Shown: positions 36,164 to 47,295, numbered from the stretch's first letter. The stretch: 64,000 nt of DNA from Epiperipatus broadwayi (GCA_028023455.1 JAQFVV010012512.1:3323935-3387934), one strand, 5' to 3'. Program-made: numbers and translations. The notes: generated by a model not told the origin, from the sequence alone.

Positions 36164-37464
36164 TACACCTGGGTCTCGTTTTACATGGATTTATTTAACA
36201 CGATTTTGAAGTTACGCGATTCATGTTTCTTCGGAAGTCGAACTCCGATAATGCGCTATTACTTTAAATAATAAATTTCACGCACTTACGTCATATTGAA
36301 AGTAATAGCACATTATTGGAATTCGATTTTCATCTTAATAATTTCAATATTTTCAGTGCTTTATAATAGTAAGATTTTGTGCAATAATGAAATTAAAATC
36401 ATGATTTCCACATTTTATGTACACACATTAAATTTTACAAGATTATAATGTAAATTTGTTCAAACATTGTGCGTGTTAATTTTGCATTTTAAATCACATT
36501 CTGTTTTTGCTTTTTAAAAAAGAACGTAATCAATTATTAATCATTTAGTGTCCGCAAGTTTATTTTTAAAAGACGAGTTATAGCAGTGGGCACAATTAAA
36601 TTTGACAATTAAAAATTAAAATCTGATTTTTAATTGTAATTAACAATTTAAAAATTACTTAAGGTGACCTGAAATTAACGTGATGTGAAACGAAATTTGA
36701 TTTTTAAACGGAATTGAAAATTAAAAAATTAAAGACAAAAATAAAAATTTAATTTTCAGTTGTTAGTCTTAATTAAATTTTTCCCAGCAGTGTAGAAAAC
36801 GATAATGAAACAGAAGTGGAACCTGTTCCTTTCACTGCAAAAATGATTCGAGAAGGTCTTCAACTTTCTAATCAGTTGGCAAATTATTTTCTTATTAATG
36901 ACACTAATCACGAACGTGCTCTTAAATTCCAATGAGAGTTAAATGGTTGTATGTCTGGATATCGTGAGCTTCATAAACAATTAATAAAATCATTATCTCA
37001 AAGATTAATTACTAATTATGTTGTCACCAGAAAACCATTAACACAACATGAGAGTGAAGTTGTATTTCCTCTTGTGAAGAATCTGATTTTTTACCAGTTT
37101 GCAAATGAACCTGTTTATCGGCAAATAGCGATAATAATTAAAATGTGTATTAAAAAAATGTAAATTACTGTAGATTATGCATAAAAATATAGTTTTGAAT
37201 AAAATTAAATATTATAGTTAAAAAAAGTTTGTCTTGTATCAATTTTTTTCAAATTTGAAATTTTTTATTAGTCATATTTTATTTCTTTATTTTTTTTTGC
37301 ACGAATTTTAAAGTAATTTTACGTTAGTGCTTTGCTTTTATGCGATTTTTGAAAAATCACAGTCCGTATCCCCCTTTTTCAAGGTAAGTTACGTCTATTT
37401 TTGGGCGATTTCTTTTGTATGTGTTTTCTGAGGAACCTATCTATCAAAACGAGACCCAGGTGTA
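36164..37464 (+). mobile_element. Non-autonomous pogo/Tigger element with TA TSD
   Basis: The ends cacctgggtctcgtttt (36166-36182) and its exact reverse complement (37446-37462) form 17-bp terminal inverted repeats. A TA dinucleotide flanks each side (36164-36165, 37463-37464), the target duplication of Tc1/mariner/pogo elements. The 1.3-kb body holds only the last part of a transposase, so most of the coding region was lost by internal deletion. Ends look intact, so it could have been moved by a helper. Confidence 0.88.
36795..37162 (+). pseudogene. C-terminal remnant of Tigger/jerky-like transposase
   Basis: The plus strand reads DNETEVEPVPFTAKMIREGL, then LSNQLANYFLINDTNHERAL and KFQ, a stop, then ELNGCMSGYRELHKQLIKSL. 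This Glu-rich lead-in plus helical C-terminus is typical of Tigger and jerky-type proteins after the DDE domain. One in-frame stop lies near 36933. The CENP-B-like DNA-binding part and the DDE catalytic residues are absent, so the element depends on others for movement. Confidence 0.6.
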
Positions 37465-37739
37465 TTGAAGCAATTAAATGTCAGAAACCAAGTGCTCTCA
37501 TGTTTATTAGAGAGGGCAATGCACAGTTAAAAAGACCATATAAATATTTATAATAAAGCCAAAATAAATCTTACAGTAACATCTATATTTTTCAAACATG
37601 AAAAGATATTTGGTTATATTCTTAACCCTAAAGAAGTACATATGGTTTCAATGAACATGCTGACAGATAACAGAAAATAAACAAGGTTCATTATTTCAAT
37701 CTTCTGAGAACATCCAATGAACATTACGTCAGTGTTTTT

Positions 37740-38190
37740 ATCATTTATTTTTAATCCCCCTTTTTTTTTTTACTCTCACCTGATAACTTTTACAACATTC
37801 AATAAAGCTCTGAAACATTATTTTCAAGGATAATTGCATCATCTGTAAAATTTAGATAAATAATCTCCATTTATTTTTGTTCATTTAGCTTCCAATTTTA
37901 ATCCACAATATACTTTGTATAAAACTGCTATAATAATTTTTTGGAGACATGGAAACACCTATTAATACAATTTTATCAATGTTATAATCTTCTTAGTGTC
38001 ATTATGTAATCTAATCACTGCTATTGCATTTTGATAAATATTCTTCAAAATATAACCCTAGCTTTAATCACTGTAAAAATATTTATAAAATCAAATGCCC
38101 TTTCATAATCTACAAATAAAAAGTAAAATGGAAACTCATACTCCTTAGTCATTTCTATAACTTCTCTTAATACCACTTTTAAATCCAGCT
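37740..38190 (-). pseudogene. RTE-type non-LTR reverse transcriptase remnant
   Basis: On the minus strand MTKEYEFPFYFLFVDYE, then (K/R)AFDFIN, matches RT motif A with the first catalytic Asp (FVDYEKAFD). Then come GVSMSPKNYYSSFIQSILW, in place of GV.QGD.ISP.LF...L, and a LQMMQLSLKIMFQSFIECC segment where the FADD box would have been. Frameshifts separate the blocks and the FADD box itself is lost. The block order and wording point to the RTE/BovB side of non-LTR elements. The copy is inactive, and its ends are not visible. Confidence 0.6.
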
Positions 38191-38199
38191 AGTTTTTTT

Positions 38200-40440
38200 T
38201 TGGTTGATCTAAGTTAAAAAATTCATTTAGATGAGTTATTATTTATCTTAGTAAAAAATGTATATAGAACTCATAAAAGACTGATAGATTTGTAATTTCT
38301 AATATTATTTTTTTCAACCTTTCTTAAATATTAATATTAGTAATTCATATTTCCAATCAATTAGTATATCTTTATTATTAGATATTTTGTATATAATTTT
38401 GTCAAATATACACAATTATTAATTTAGTCAAATAACATTTGATAATTGAGTGCATCTATCTTTAAAAAAAATTATCAATATTAAAGTAAAAAAATATTTG
38501 AAAGGCTTTATTATTCAAGAGTTCATAAAAAGTTTGAAGATCGGAAGTGCAAGCATCAGAATCCATTGCTAGGACTTCAAATTTCAGTTGGGCGCCCACT
38601 ATTGCATTAATTTGCAGAGGGCATTATTAATATTTATACTTCCAGATGTATACAGAATCATGATAGTATCTAAACAAATTGTTTCACATTTGCTAAAAAT
38701 ATAAACACTTCTTTCAAATAAGATTTACCTATGCAAAAGTCTCTGAACACTCTTATGTAAGTCGTACTCATCCATATATCCGTCTGCTGATAAACTTATT
38801 TTAAAAATAAGTGCATAGAAAGTGCCTCTTACACTTCCAAAGTAGCCAGGATGAGAAAAGACATTATAAATCAATGATATCCTTTAGAGTGAGTAAATCT
38901 CAGACAAATAAATATGTAATTTTCAGTATATAGCTAGATAGTCTACCACCCACCATCATCCAACCATAAATTTTGGTCTCATAAAAAAATAAATGCTAAA
39001 TTCATGACTATAATTTATTAGATCTCTAACTTGTGATTTGATACATGATCTGACATTTAGACAAATTGAATCCACTTGGAAAGCTAGCTGAGAAGGCACT
39101 TGTATGCTGTATAATCATTTCTTGACAACCACCCATGTTGAAAACACAACAAAATGATTACTATGTTTTTCAAATGCATTCTCTACATTTAATTCATGAC
39201 TTCTTTTTCATTATAGTTACATAAACAACAAATATCAAAGTAATATGGAGAATGATTACAACAGACAATATTATTCACAAAACTTTTTTACATGTGACAT
39301 CTGTTTTTTTAAATCGCCGTAGTACTTTTAATATTAAATTAATTACACATGCTACTTTTGCATCAAATTGGGCTAAGTTTTTTTTTACATATGAAAGATT
39401 AATATTGCTGCTTTTATTTTCCACTTTCTTCTTTCAAAACCTCTTAATATAATGGATACTGGTCTTAATATTTAAAATCGGCCCACATTTTTTTCATAGA
39501 ATATATAGAATTGGCCCAGAAACAAAAGACATTTTTTTATTAGTTCACAGGGTAGTCAATAAAACTTAACAGTATATATATAGTATCTGTAATTAAAATG
39601 TGAAATTTGTACAAAGTATTTTTTTTTAAGAAAGCTTTTTTTAATATATATATATAGATTGAGATAACTGTCATTTAAAATAAGAATAAAAATACTAAAA
39701 ATATTATCATTACTTCTTTCATACAAAGTAAATATCAAAATAATCTCATAAGTTTAAAAGATTACATGTCATATGGCACAAATAAAGAAATGAAATGACA
39801 TTTCAAGTGACAAACGTAATATATATATAAAGAATTCATAACTTTACTGTGTTAAAAGTAAATTAAAATAAATTGCAAATAATAAAATATGAACATAAAA
39901 AAATTCAAAAAATTGTTTACAAGTACCATAAGAAATAAAATATATCTTAACAGATTAATAAATTACTAAATTTAGCCAGCATTTAAACATGCCTTCAAGT
40001 GACATTCAACACTACTCAATAAAAAATTGAACATAAACAAAACACTTCACTGCCAGGATTTCACACTTCTTAAAATGTAGATTTTAAGAGCTAAATATAA
40101 AAAATTATAAACAATAATATATTATGACAATTCTTTTCATATTATACAATAACAGATGTAATAAAATTATGCAACAGAATTACCATATTTGCAACATAAG
40201 CTGCAGATAGCAAAATTCTCAAAAAATAGTAAAACATAAATAATATGTACTTTAAATATACATATATATTGTAGATGTTTCAGCATGTACAGATACCAAT
40301 GATATAATTTTTATTAATAAATTAGTATTACATATCTATAAATTAATGTTTAATTGCAATAAACTGTATGCTTATTTTTCTTGCTCCAATTGTTCTAAAT
40401 GATTCCTGATTAATGTTTATACTTAATTTTAGAAAAGATC
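38200..40440. other. A+T-rich sequence, no further gene recognised
   Basis: 38520-38610 and 38870-39130 have slightly higher G+C and may be other old transposon parts, but I cannot assign them. Confidence 0.3.
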
Positions 40441-40442
40441 AC

Positions 40443-41145
40443 ATATAACTGCTAAGTAATTTAACTGCGCTTTACGAAAAAAAATGAAGCTTGTCTAAAA
40501 TATTATTAAAGAGTTATATGGCTAAGCGTTTTCAGAGAACTTAAGTCTCCATATTCATAGTCTACTTTAATTGAAGTTTAGCAGTGATTTATGCAAAATT
40601 TATGCAAATTTCTTTCATAAAGACCATTTTCTGGAGATTGCAAAGCACGATTCTTTTCGGTTTATTGCACAGTTGTCATTTGCAATAAAGCATACCTCCT
40701 TAATCTTTCATTTCATATCATTACGTTCAGTGCATAGTGCCCTTGCCATACTGAAAACAAATCCATATTCTTCGAACACCAAAAAACAACAGGCCATGTG
40801 TTCGAACCCACTATGGCAAAGGCACTATGCACTGAACGTAATGACATGAAACGAAAGATTAAGGAGGCATGCTTTATTGCAAATGACAACTGTGCAATAA
40901 ACCGAAAAGAATCGTGCTTTGCAATCTCCAGAAAATGGTCTTTATGAAAGAAATTTGCATAAATCACCACTAAACTTCAATTAAAGTAGGCTATGAATAT
41001 GGAGACTTAAGTTCTCTGAAAGCGCTTAGCCATATAACTCTTTAATAATATTTTAGACAAGCTTCACTTTTTTGCGTAAAGCGCAGTTAAATTACTTACT
41101 ACTCAAAGGTGAAGCAGAAAACTAGTATTTTATATAACTGCTAAG
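40443..41145. mobile_element. Palindromic PLE insertion with 14-bp TSD
   Basis: Two inverted arms of about 320 bp (40457-40776 and 40800-41097) each carry the 3' end of a PLE in opposite orientation. On the plus arm NDMKRKIKEACF, then NCAINRKESCFAIS, is the distal GIY-YIG text also seen in PLE 1. Perfect direct repeats atataactgctaag lie at 40443-40456 and 41132-41145. An unpaired tail of about 34 bp (41098-41131) is on the right only and contains aaaggtgaagc, complementary to gcttcactttt in the arm. There is no reverse transcriptase, so the copy depended on others. Confidence 0.85.
40991..41030 (+). ncRNA. Hammerhead-like fold, second copy
   Basis: CTATGAATATG, stem GAGA (41002-41005) with TCTC (41013-41016), then GAAA (41018-41021) and GCGCTTAGC. 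Stem bases differ from those at 4622-4636, yet both pair. The mirror copy is at 40521-40560 on the minus strand. Confidence 0.35.
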
Positions 41146-41574
41146 TGGAGAATGGAAAAAAAAAATCTTGAGGAAGAAAGAACTGTTAAAGAAAAAACAT
41201 CCAACAGCTAAATGAAGAGATAAAAAAATCACTGAAAAAAGCAGAATAGTTTTCAAAATCTTATTACATTGAACTGCTATGTGGAAAGCTAATTTGAATT
41301 TTAATCATTGTTATGCAATGAGTGCATTTGCCACATTTTTATCTTCAAATTAGTGATTTTTGATTTCAATATAAAGTTGACATGAAAACTGCAATCTATA
41401 CATGCATGAATGATGCCATTCTTTTCACCTTTCATTCTAGTTTCAGAAAACAAATTAAATTTTTCTATAACAAAAATTGATGATTTTATGATAATTTTGC
41501 CAATTAACTAACTTTAAATTTTATTTTTTCTCATTTTTCTCATTCTTATGTAATACTGTTTACTGAGAAATTTA

Positions 41575-43160
41575 TGAAGAAGAATAATGCACTATCAAGA
41601 GATGACAGTGATTTCCTCATAGCAGAGTCTCGGAATCTGAAGATTTTTTTGCAGCAGCTCTTCTAAAGAGTTTTCCGATAGTGATTTCTCAGACGAAGAA
41701 GTAGTTGCAGTTCCCAAAAAAAAATCTACAATTTGTTCGCACTGCCTTTACTCCAGGCCATTCTTCCTAATCAGATCTGAATAAGCTACCATTAAACATT
41801 ATTGTTCATAGGTCAATGGGTAATTTTCACAAAGTCTCCTGATTTCAGTTTTCTATCACCAATGAGTAATCAATTTCATTTTTTTTTTCAATTAGCTTAA
41901 TAGAAAAATATATAAAAAAAATTGTTGGGACTAACATATAATGCTACTGTAGAAAATAAAGTTCCTGACTGGGTAAATGTATCATACCATGAATATCAGC
42001 ATTTTTTGGCATAGTAGTGGACATTTTTCTAATGTCTTGCACATAGATTAGATACTGCCGATAGAAAGCAAAAACACTTTTTTTTATATATTATCTATAT
42101 TTTACCAATAAAAAAAAATGCTAAAAACGAAGGATAGTGATAAAATTTACAAAATTTGGCCAATTATAAAATCTACAGTGTAAATTTTAAAGCTGTATAT
42201 CAAATGCATAGAGAAGTGGCAGTTGATGAAGCTATTATCAAATTTACTGGTCCTATTAGTATGAAGCAGCATATCTCAAAAACAATAAAGTGAGGGTCCA
42301 AATGATGAATCAGTTCTGATAACCATAATGGATGGGTACTGTATTGAGTTGTACACAACAAAATGACAACTTCAGATGCTGGCCATTGTTTGAATAGTTT
42401 TACCACATCTTTCAAAACAGCATGTATTTTTTACAAGCATATTGTTAGCAAGACTTATCTGCAAAAAAACTCTACTATTGTGGCACAGTAAATATAAGTA
42501 GAAAAAGTTACAAATTTATATATAAATTATAAAATAATGAATGATTTATAACTGACAAAGAGTAATCACCAGTTTTTTTAATTTGGATGGATAAGAAGTC
42601 AATTCTTATGCTCACTAATGCTTACCCACCTTTTAGAAAAGACACTCTTAAAAGAAAACATAAACACATGTCATAGCATTCATATTCATGCAATAATAAT
42701 GTTCAATTGCTACATGATTAGATATGGCCAATAAAAAACCCAAGGTTCGTATGACTGGAAGAGAAAGTGTAATTATTGACCTTTGCATTCTTTCTGGAAT
42801 TACTTTGAAATGCCTGTTATGAATGCATATATTTTTTGTACAGAGTATATGGGTTCAAAACATTTGACAGTCAAAATGCTAGGTTTTCTTCAAGAAAGGA
42901 AACTGTAGAGTTTTCCACATCTGGTTTTACATTCTAATGGGTAGCATTGCTTAACTGACCTCTGCAAACACAATGAATTCATAAATAAGCCCTATGCTGT
43001 GTAAAAAAAGAAAAAAAAAGGAAAGGCATGAAAGTTTTTTCATTGTAAACGGTGTGGATTGGTCAAACTTTTCAAAATTGCTAAGAGAGGCTGCTTTATT
43101 ACTTATCACACTGAAAGTGTGATAGGCAGCACATCTTTTCAACATCACCACACTTAGCTT
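41575..43160 (+). pseudogene. piggyBac transposase, nearly full length but broken
   Basis: On the plus strand: an acidic N-terminal stretch (FSDSDFSDEE region near 41670), VPDWVNVSYHEYQHFLA near 41970, YQMHREVAVDEAIIKFTGPI near 42200 with the first catalytic Asp (VDEA), FTTSFKTACIFYKHIV near 42400, WMDKKSILMLTNAYPPF near 42590, and a C-terminal CKRCGLVKLFKIAKRGCF then ITYHTES near 43060-43120, like the family's Cys/His finger (CF..YHT). Blocks lie in the right order over 1.6 kb, with many stops and frameshifts. Shares blocks with 29582-30080. The active protein would cut at TTAA; TTAA-flanked ends of this copy were not found. Confidence 0.72.
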
Positions 43161-43199
43161 CTCTGGGAATGTTGATTGATATGCCATCTTGTCAAGATC

Positions 43200-43840
43200 T
43201 TCTTGTGAAAATGCCCATCAATAGTCCTAATGGATAAGTTGTATTCATATTTTTATTTATTTTTCTGATTACAATAATATTTTATTTATTTAAAGCTATC
43301 ATTTTGTAGTAATCATTTGATTTTACATTTTAGTGAATTCTACCTAACAAAATGAAATCATTCAAAAGGTGAAAGATAGAATATATAATAAAGAGCATTA
43401 TCATTCTACATTGCACTAAATCTAAATTTCTCTTTTTCTATTCAGCTACAATATGTCTGAAATTTGAATCATTTACATCTTGAAGTCTATTTTAGACTTA
43501 TTTTTTCCTGTCACTTTCGTCAATTGATTACATTACTTCTGTCACAAACAAAAATCTACTTAAAATTAAATATTGTGGTCACCACTGAGTTACAATTCTA
43601 TTCAATTGTTTCTCAGATAAAGCTCTCAGGTATAAAAATAATACAAAATAGCACACACTTGTAATAACTTTAACCAATTCAAAACAGCATTCCATTCTTT
43701 TTTAATGTTGAAAGAAGTTTTAATCAATTTATTATTTTTGTTTGCATTTTTATTTATTAATTAATTTTATATATAAATACCTTTTATAATTTTCTTTTAT
43801 CCAAAATGGAAAGAAGTTTAGTCCATTATGCTGCTTTTAC
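43200..43840. other. A+T-rich sequence, no feature seen
   Basis: No readable domain. The open frame at 43464-43664 has no support. Confidence 0.4.
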
Positions 43841-43994
43841 ATATATTTAAATAAATCATACAATAAAATAATTTAATATATCAAGCACATAGTTCGTTTC
43901 AAAATAGTTCATAAAATCCAAAATAGAAATAAAACAAACTAACTCCTTTTTAAAACTTGTTTTTTTATATGACTATTATATGGAGAAAAAATAT

Positions 43995-44031
43995 CCAACA
44001 TTTCGACTATTTTATATAGTCTTTTTCAAGG
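43995..44031 (-). ncRNA. Stem-GAAA fold in PLE 3 end, minus copy
   Basis: Minus strand: ccttgaaaaagactat, loop, atagtcgaaatgttgg. A perfect 6-bp stem (gactat/atagtc) sits before GAAA. The arrangement resembles hammerhead stem II plus GAAA, but cttgaaaaag stands where CTGATGA would be. The plus copy is at 47296-47332. Confidence 0.35.
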
Positions 44032-44265
44032 CACACTAAAATAAAATAATATATATATATAACAAATAACACATATTCCATAAAAATAAATACATAAATA
44101 AATAAACAAAAAAATTACAAAATATATTCATAACCAAAAATATACCTTATCTCACTCCCCTTTCCTATTACCAACAAACACAACTCAAAGAGAAACAATT
44201 TCCTTTTATTAAAAAAAAAAAAATCTATATATATATATCTTTTAAAACATTTAATTAAAAACCTA

Positions 44266-44502
44266 TTATTTTCTTTTCTGTTTATCTATTAACATCCTAT
44301 TTAATTCAGGTTTTATTTCACTAATGTATACACTTTCTTTTATCATCCTTTCATTATATGACTTAATACACTCCAAAGGTTTTATATCAAAATCCCCATG
44401 CTTAAATTTATTCATGTGAATGTAAACAGCAGAATTTTTATCACCTAAATGCTGTTTCAATCTAGTTTTTAATTTATTCTTACTAATCCCAACATATGAC
44501 AT
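44266..44502 (-). pseudogene. PLE 3 GIY-YIG endonuclease domain
   Basis: The 78-residue frame opens with MSYVGISKNKLKTRLKQHLG, the Y-V-G core of a GIY-YIG domain with the conserved Arg on the next helix, and continues with AVYIHMNKFKHGDF and IKESVYISEIKPELNR. It is separated from the upstream part (44505-44936) by a single in-frame stop where the Cys-containing lead-in ends (KCLNCF). The family uses this nuclease to open the target. With the RT cut off by another element, this copy is dead, but the domain itself is well preserved. Confidence 0.8.
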
Positions 44503-44504
44503 TT

Positions 44505-44936
44505 CTACATTCTAAAACAATTCAAACATTTTATCAAATAAACAGAATTCATAATATCTAACCTATTATAGTCCACATTGTTACTAATTAAAAGATTTAA
44601 ACTAGCTTTCTTTTTATAAACTGGACAAATTGAAACATTATATTTCCTATTAATCATTTTAACTATTTTCCTAACTTTAATAAATAAATCTTTAGATATA
44701 TTAAAACCAACATAAATAATCTTTTGTCTATTCCTACTTCTATCTAATCCTATTCTATTTCTTATTTTATTTATATTTTTATTAGAAAACAAATGTTTAA
44801 CTACACCCCTAGGATAATCATTCATAAAACATTCATTCCTAATAATATCAATCTCATTCCCAAACAAATTACTATTTGAACATAACTTAATTGCCCTAAT
44901 AATTTTATTATTAACAATATTAATTTTGGTTCTCAC
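44505..44936 (-). pseudogene. PLE 3 region between RT and GIY-YIG
   Basis: The 143-residue frame holds the RT C-terminal extension and linker: an IIRNECFMNDYPRGVVKHLF block, IIYVGFNISKDLFIKVRKIV, then YNVSICPVYKKKASLNLLIS and an YLIKCLNC lead-in to the nuclease. The order fits the Penelope layout after the YVDD domain. Its start at 44936 is not a real start codon but the point where the inserted element (44938-46754) cuts the protein. The text continues upstream at 46771. Confidence 0.72.
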
Positions 44937-44937
44937 G

Positions 44938-45136
44938 GATAATTCAACTGATCACGTATTACCCTGAAGGCATATCAGTCTGATGTTGCAATTTTTAAGA
45001 TAACGTCTCCAAGGTATCTGCGGACACATGTAATCGCTAAAATTTGTCCGCAGATCACGTGAAGACGGTACGTTAAAAATCGCAAGATTAGACTGATATG
45101 CCTTCAGGGTAGTACGTCATTGATTGAATTATCCAG
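44938..45136. repeat. 200-bp palindrome at the left end of the inserted element
   Basis: Arms of about 90 bp: ccctgaaggcatatcagtct pairs with agactgatatgccttcaggg, and tatctgcggac with gtccgcaga. Loop near 45030-45050. Confidence 0.85.
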
Positions 45137-45369
45137 GTCACATGATAAAAACTATTCAAAAATTAAAAAATGTGACAAAATAATTTAGAAATTAAAAGTA
45201 ATTAATATAATAATAATTATTCATGTTAAAAATATATAAAACAGGTTCTATTCTAAAAAAAATATATTATAATTTATAAAACCATTTCTGTATGATATAA
45301 TTCAGAATTTATAAAACCAGCGCGTAGCACTGGAATTGGTGTGGGGGGGGCCTCCGATGTTTTTAACGA

Positions 45370-46510
45370 GCCGAAGGCTCGGCGTACATGCACTTTTACA
45401 TGCATTTGGTAATTTTAAAAATGTAATGTATATTGTTTTAAAAAATTATTGAAAATTATTTACACATTATACGTAATTCAATGTAAGAAATATTAACCCT
45501 TTAACCGCTAATTATATTATTGGTTGTATGAGGTAAAAATCAAATCTTTTAATTGGCCAACTCACAAACTGAAGACAAAGCCTATTGTTAAAACATATTC
45601 GCCTATAATATTAAATTCAACTCAGATACGTTTATAAAAAGTATATTACTAATTTTTCAGGTTATGAAAGAGAACGAAAGTGCTTTCAAAAATAAATTGC
45701 TATTTATTTATTATAAAATATATTCAATTTCGGCAAATATAAAGCGAATGTCCAAACAAAAAAGTGCTGACGCAAACGCTTTTTTTCAATTTTACGTTAC
45801 GGAAAAGTAAAGATTTCTTTTTGCTAAATCTTAAATATTTTTACTAAAATCTTCAATATTTTTCGAAAATAATTTTGTTTTTTTAGTATATTTTTTAAAA
45901 AACTATTTTAATTTCTCATTTTATATTTTTTTAATACTTAAATTACATTCGAAATGAAAATCTCAGCGTTTTTCTTTATTTTCTTTGATCAGGCGGTTTC
46001 TTTGTTCTTTCCAGCCAATCAGAATATCTTTTTCGGCTGAGAGCCGGCTGACAGCCAATCACCGACAAGGTTCTTATTTGTTTAGTTTTAAATGCGGTTT
46101 TTTTGATTTTTTACTTGTAAAATAATTCGGAAGAGGGCACCAGCTTACAGAACTTTTAAAAACCTAATCAATAACTGTCAAACGAATATTCTACCATTAA
46201 AACTAGCAGAATTAGAGTGACGTCAGATGTCGACGAGATGCCTCGTAAGAGGCGGTTAAAGAATTAACAAAAAATTTTTGTAAATTTAAAATAAACAAAT
46301 AAAACAATTTACCCGAATTATTGCGAATCTGGCATTAATGGCGACCTTGGAGAAAACATGTTATCACATGCATTTGGTAATTTTAAAAATGTACTGTCTA
46401 TAGCAAATTTGTTTTAAAAAATTATTGAAAATTATTTACACATTAAACGTAATTCAATGTAAGTTTGAGAATTGTAGAAATATTAACAAAATAAAACACT
46501 TTACCCGAAT
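45370..46510. repeat. Internal direct repeat of the inserted element
   Basis: The block tgcatttggtaattttaaaa ... ttgaaaattatttacacatt ... aatgtaag ... aaatattaa appears at about 45400-45496 and again at 46370-46490. The first copy is interrupted by the TTAA-flanked element; the second runs through to ttacccgaatta without interruption. Confidence 0.8.
45493..46267. mobile_element. piggyBac-like MITE with TTAA TSD
   Basis: TTAA at 45493-45496 and 46264-46267 encloses a 767-bp segment with ends ccctttaaccgc and gcggttaaagaa (10 of 12 inverted matches). TTAA duplication and C/T-rich short ends are the piggyBac signature. No transposase is encoded. The uninterrupted second copy of the host repeat near 46480-46500 (aaatattaacaaaat) acts as an empty site and shows that TTAA was duplicated on insertion. 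Confidence 0.82.
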
Positions 46511-46770
46511 TAAGAGCTCAAAAAAGTAACTGTGATGCCGTGGATAGCAAAACCACAATAGACAGAAAAATCAAAAAATTTCCCAAACCTCTCTACGAAT
46601 TTTAAATCTTGTGGATGAAAAAAAAAAAATTACTCTCTGATGTATTAATCACGCCAGTCACTTGGTTGCCATGACAACGTTGTCAAGCAAAAATCGACGA
46701 TGTCTACCGGAAGGGAAATCGGTAAGTGTAATACGTCATCGGTTGAATTATCCGTAACTACCTTAATTTT

Positions 46771-46985
46771 ACTATGATTATCAATATCTGAAAAACAATT
46801 ATTTGATAATCCAAAAAATGTTTTTTTTTCTAAACACAGATGTTTCTATACTAACACTACCATTCCTATCAATTTTTTTAATAATTCTAACATCCATATA
46901 TTCTATAGCATTAATATATTCTTTTTCCATAGTAAATTTTATTTTTTCAACTCTACCATTAATATAACTCAAAAAATTATTTGTC
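46771..46985 (-). pseudogene. PLE 3 reverse transcriptase C-terminal piece
   Basis: The minus strand reads NFLSYINGRVEKIKFTMEKE, YINAIEYMDVRIIKKIDRNG, then SVSIETSVFRKK. This is the segment that follows YVDD in PLE reverse transcriptases (...IKFT.E.E....I.FLDV.I.R...G.....VYRK). It connects across the inserted element to 44936. Upstream RT sequence is absent: at about 46985 the text switches to an inverted copy of the C-terminal region. So the RT core was never in this copy, or was lost when the inversion formed. Confidence 0.7.
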
Positions 46986-47291
46986 CAGTTTATAAAAAGA
47001 AAGCTAGTTTAAATCTTTTTATTAGTAACAATGTGGACTATAATAGGTTAGATATTATGAAATGTTTATTTGATAAAATATTTAAATTGTTTTAGAAAGA
47101 ATGTAGAAATGTCATATGTTGGGACTAGTAAGAATAAATTAAAAACTAGATTGAAACAGCATTTAAGTGATAAAAATTCTGCTGTTTACATTCATATGAA
47201 TAAATTTAAGCATGGGGATGTTTATTTATTTATTTATTTATTTTTATGGAATATGTGTTATTTGTTATATATATATATTATTTTATTTTAG
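46986..47291 (+). pseudogene. Inverted, deleted copy of the PLE 3 C-terminal region
   Basis: PVYKKKASLNLFISNNVDYN and NVEMSYVGTSKNKLKTRLKQ, then HLSDKNSAVYIHMNKFKHGD, repeat the text of 44266-44640 in the opposite direction. A deletion then joins KHGD directly to the 3' region (tttatttatt..., 47222 on). This is the 5'-side inverted arm that PLE insertions in this window share. Confidence 0.72.
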
Positions 47292-47295
47292 TGTG

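Larger units (their letters stand above)
44938..46754. mobile_element. Unclassified DNA-type element inserted in PLE 3
   Basis: The ends ggataattcaac (44938-44949) and gttgaattatcc (46742-46753) are inverted repeats; similarity extends inwards (cacgtattac / gtaatacgtc). The first 200 bp (44938-45136) is itself a palindrome ending in another copy of gaattatcc, so the end motif occurs three times. The interior has two direct copies of a block beginning tgcatttggtaattttaaaa (near 45400 and 46370). No transposase is visible. The duplication is unclear: a CG on each side is the most that can be seen. Superfamily not assigned. Confidence 0.65.

Noticed and set aside
40571-40970. Two nearly identical proteins encoded on opposite strands
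   Set aside because: They arise from the palindrome and read antisense to the PLE nuclease text; not real genes.
43852-43864. Treating the PLE 3 duplication as certain
   Set aside because: The same bases are also part of the PLE 4 end, so the repeat could partly reflect PLE 4 arm symmetry; kept with lower confidence.
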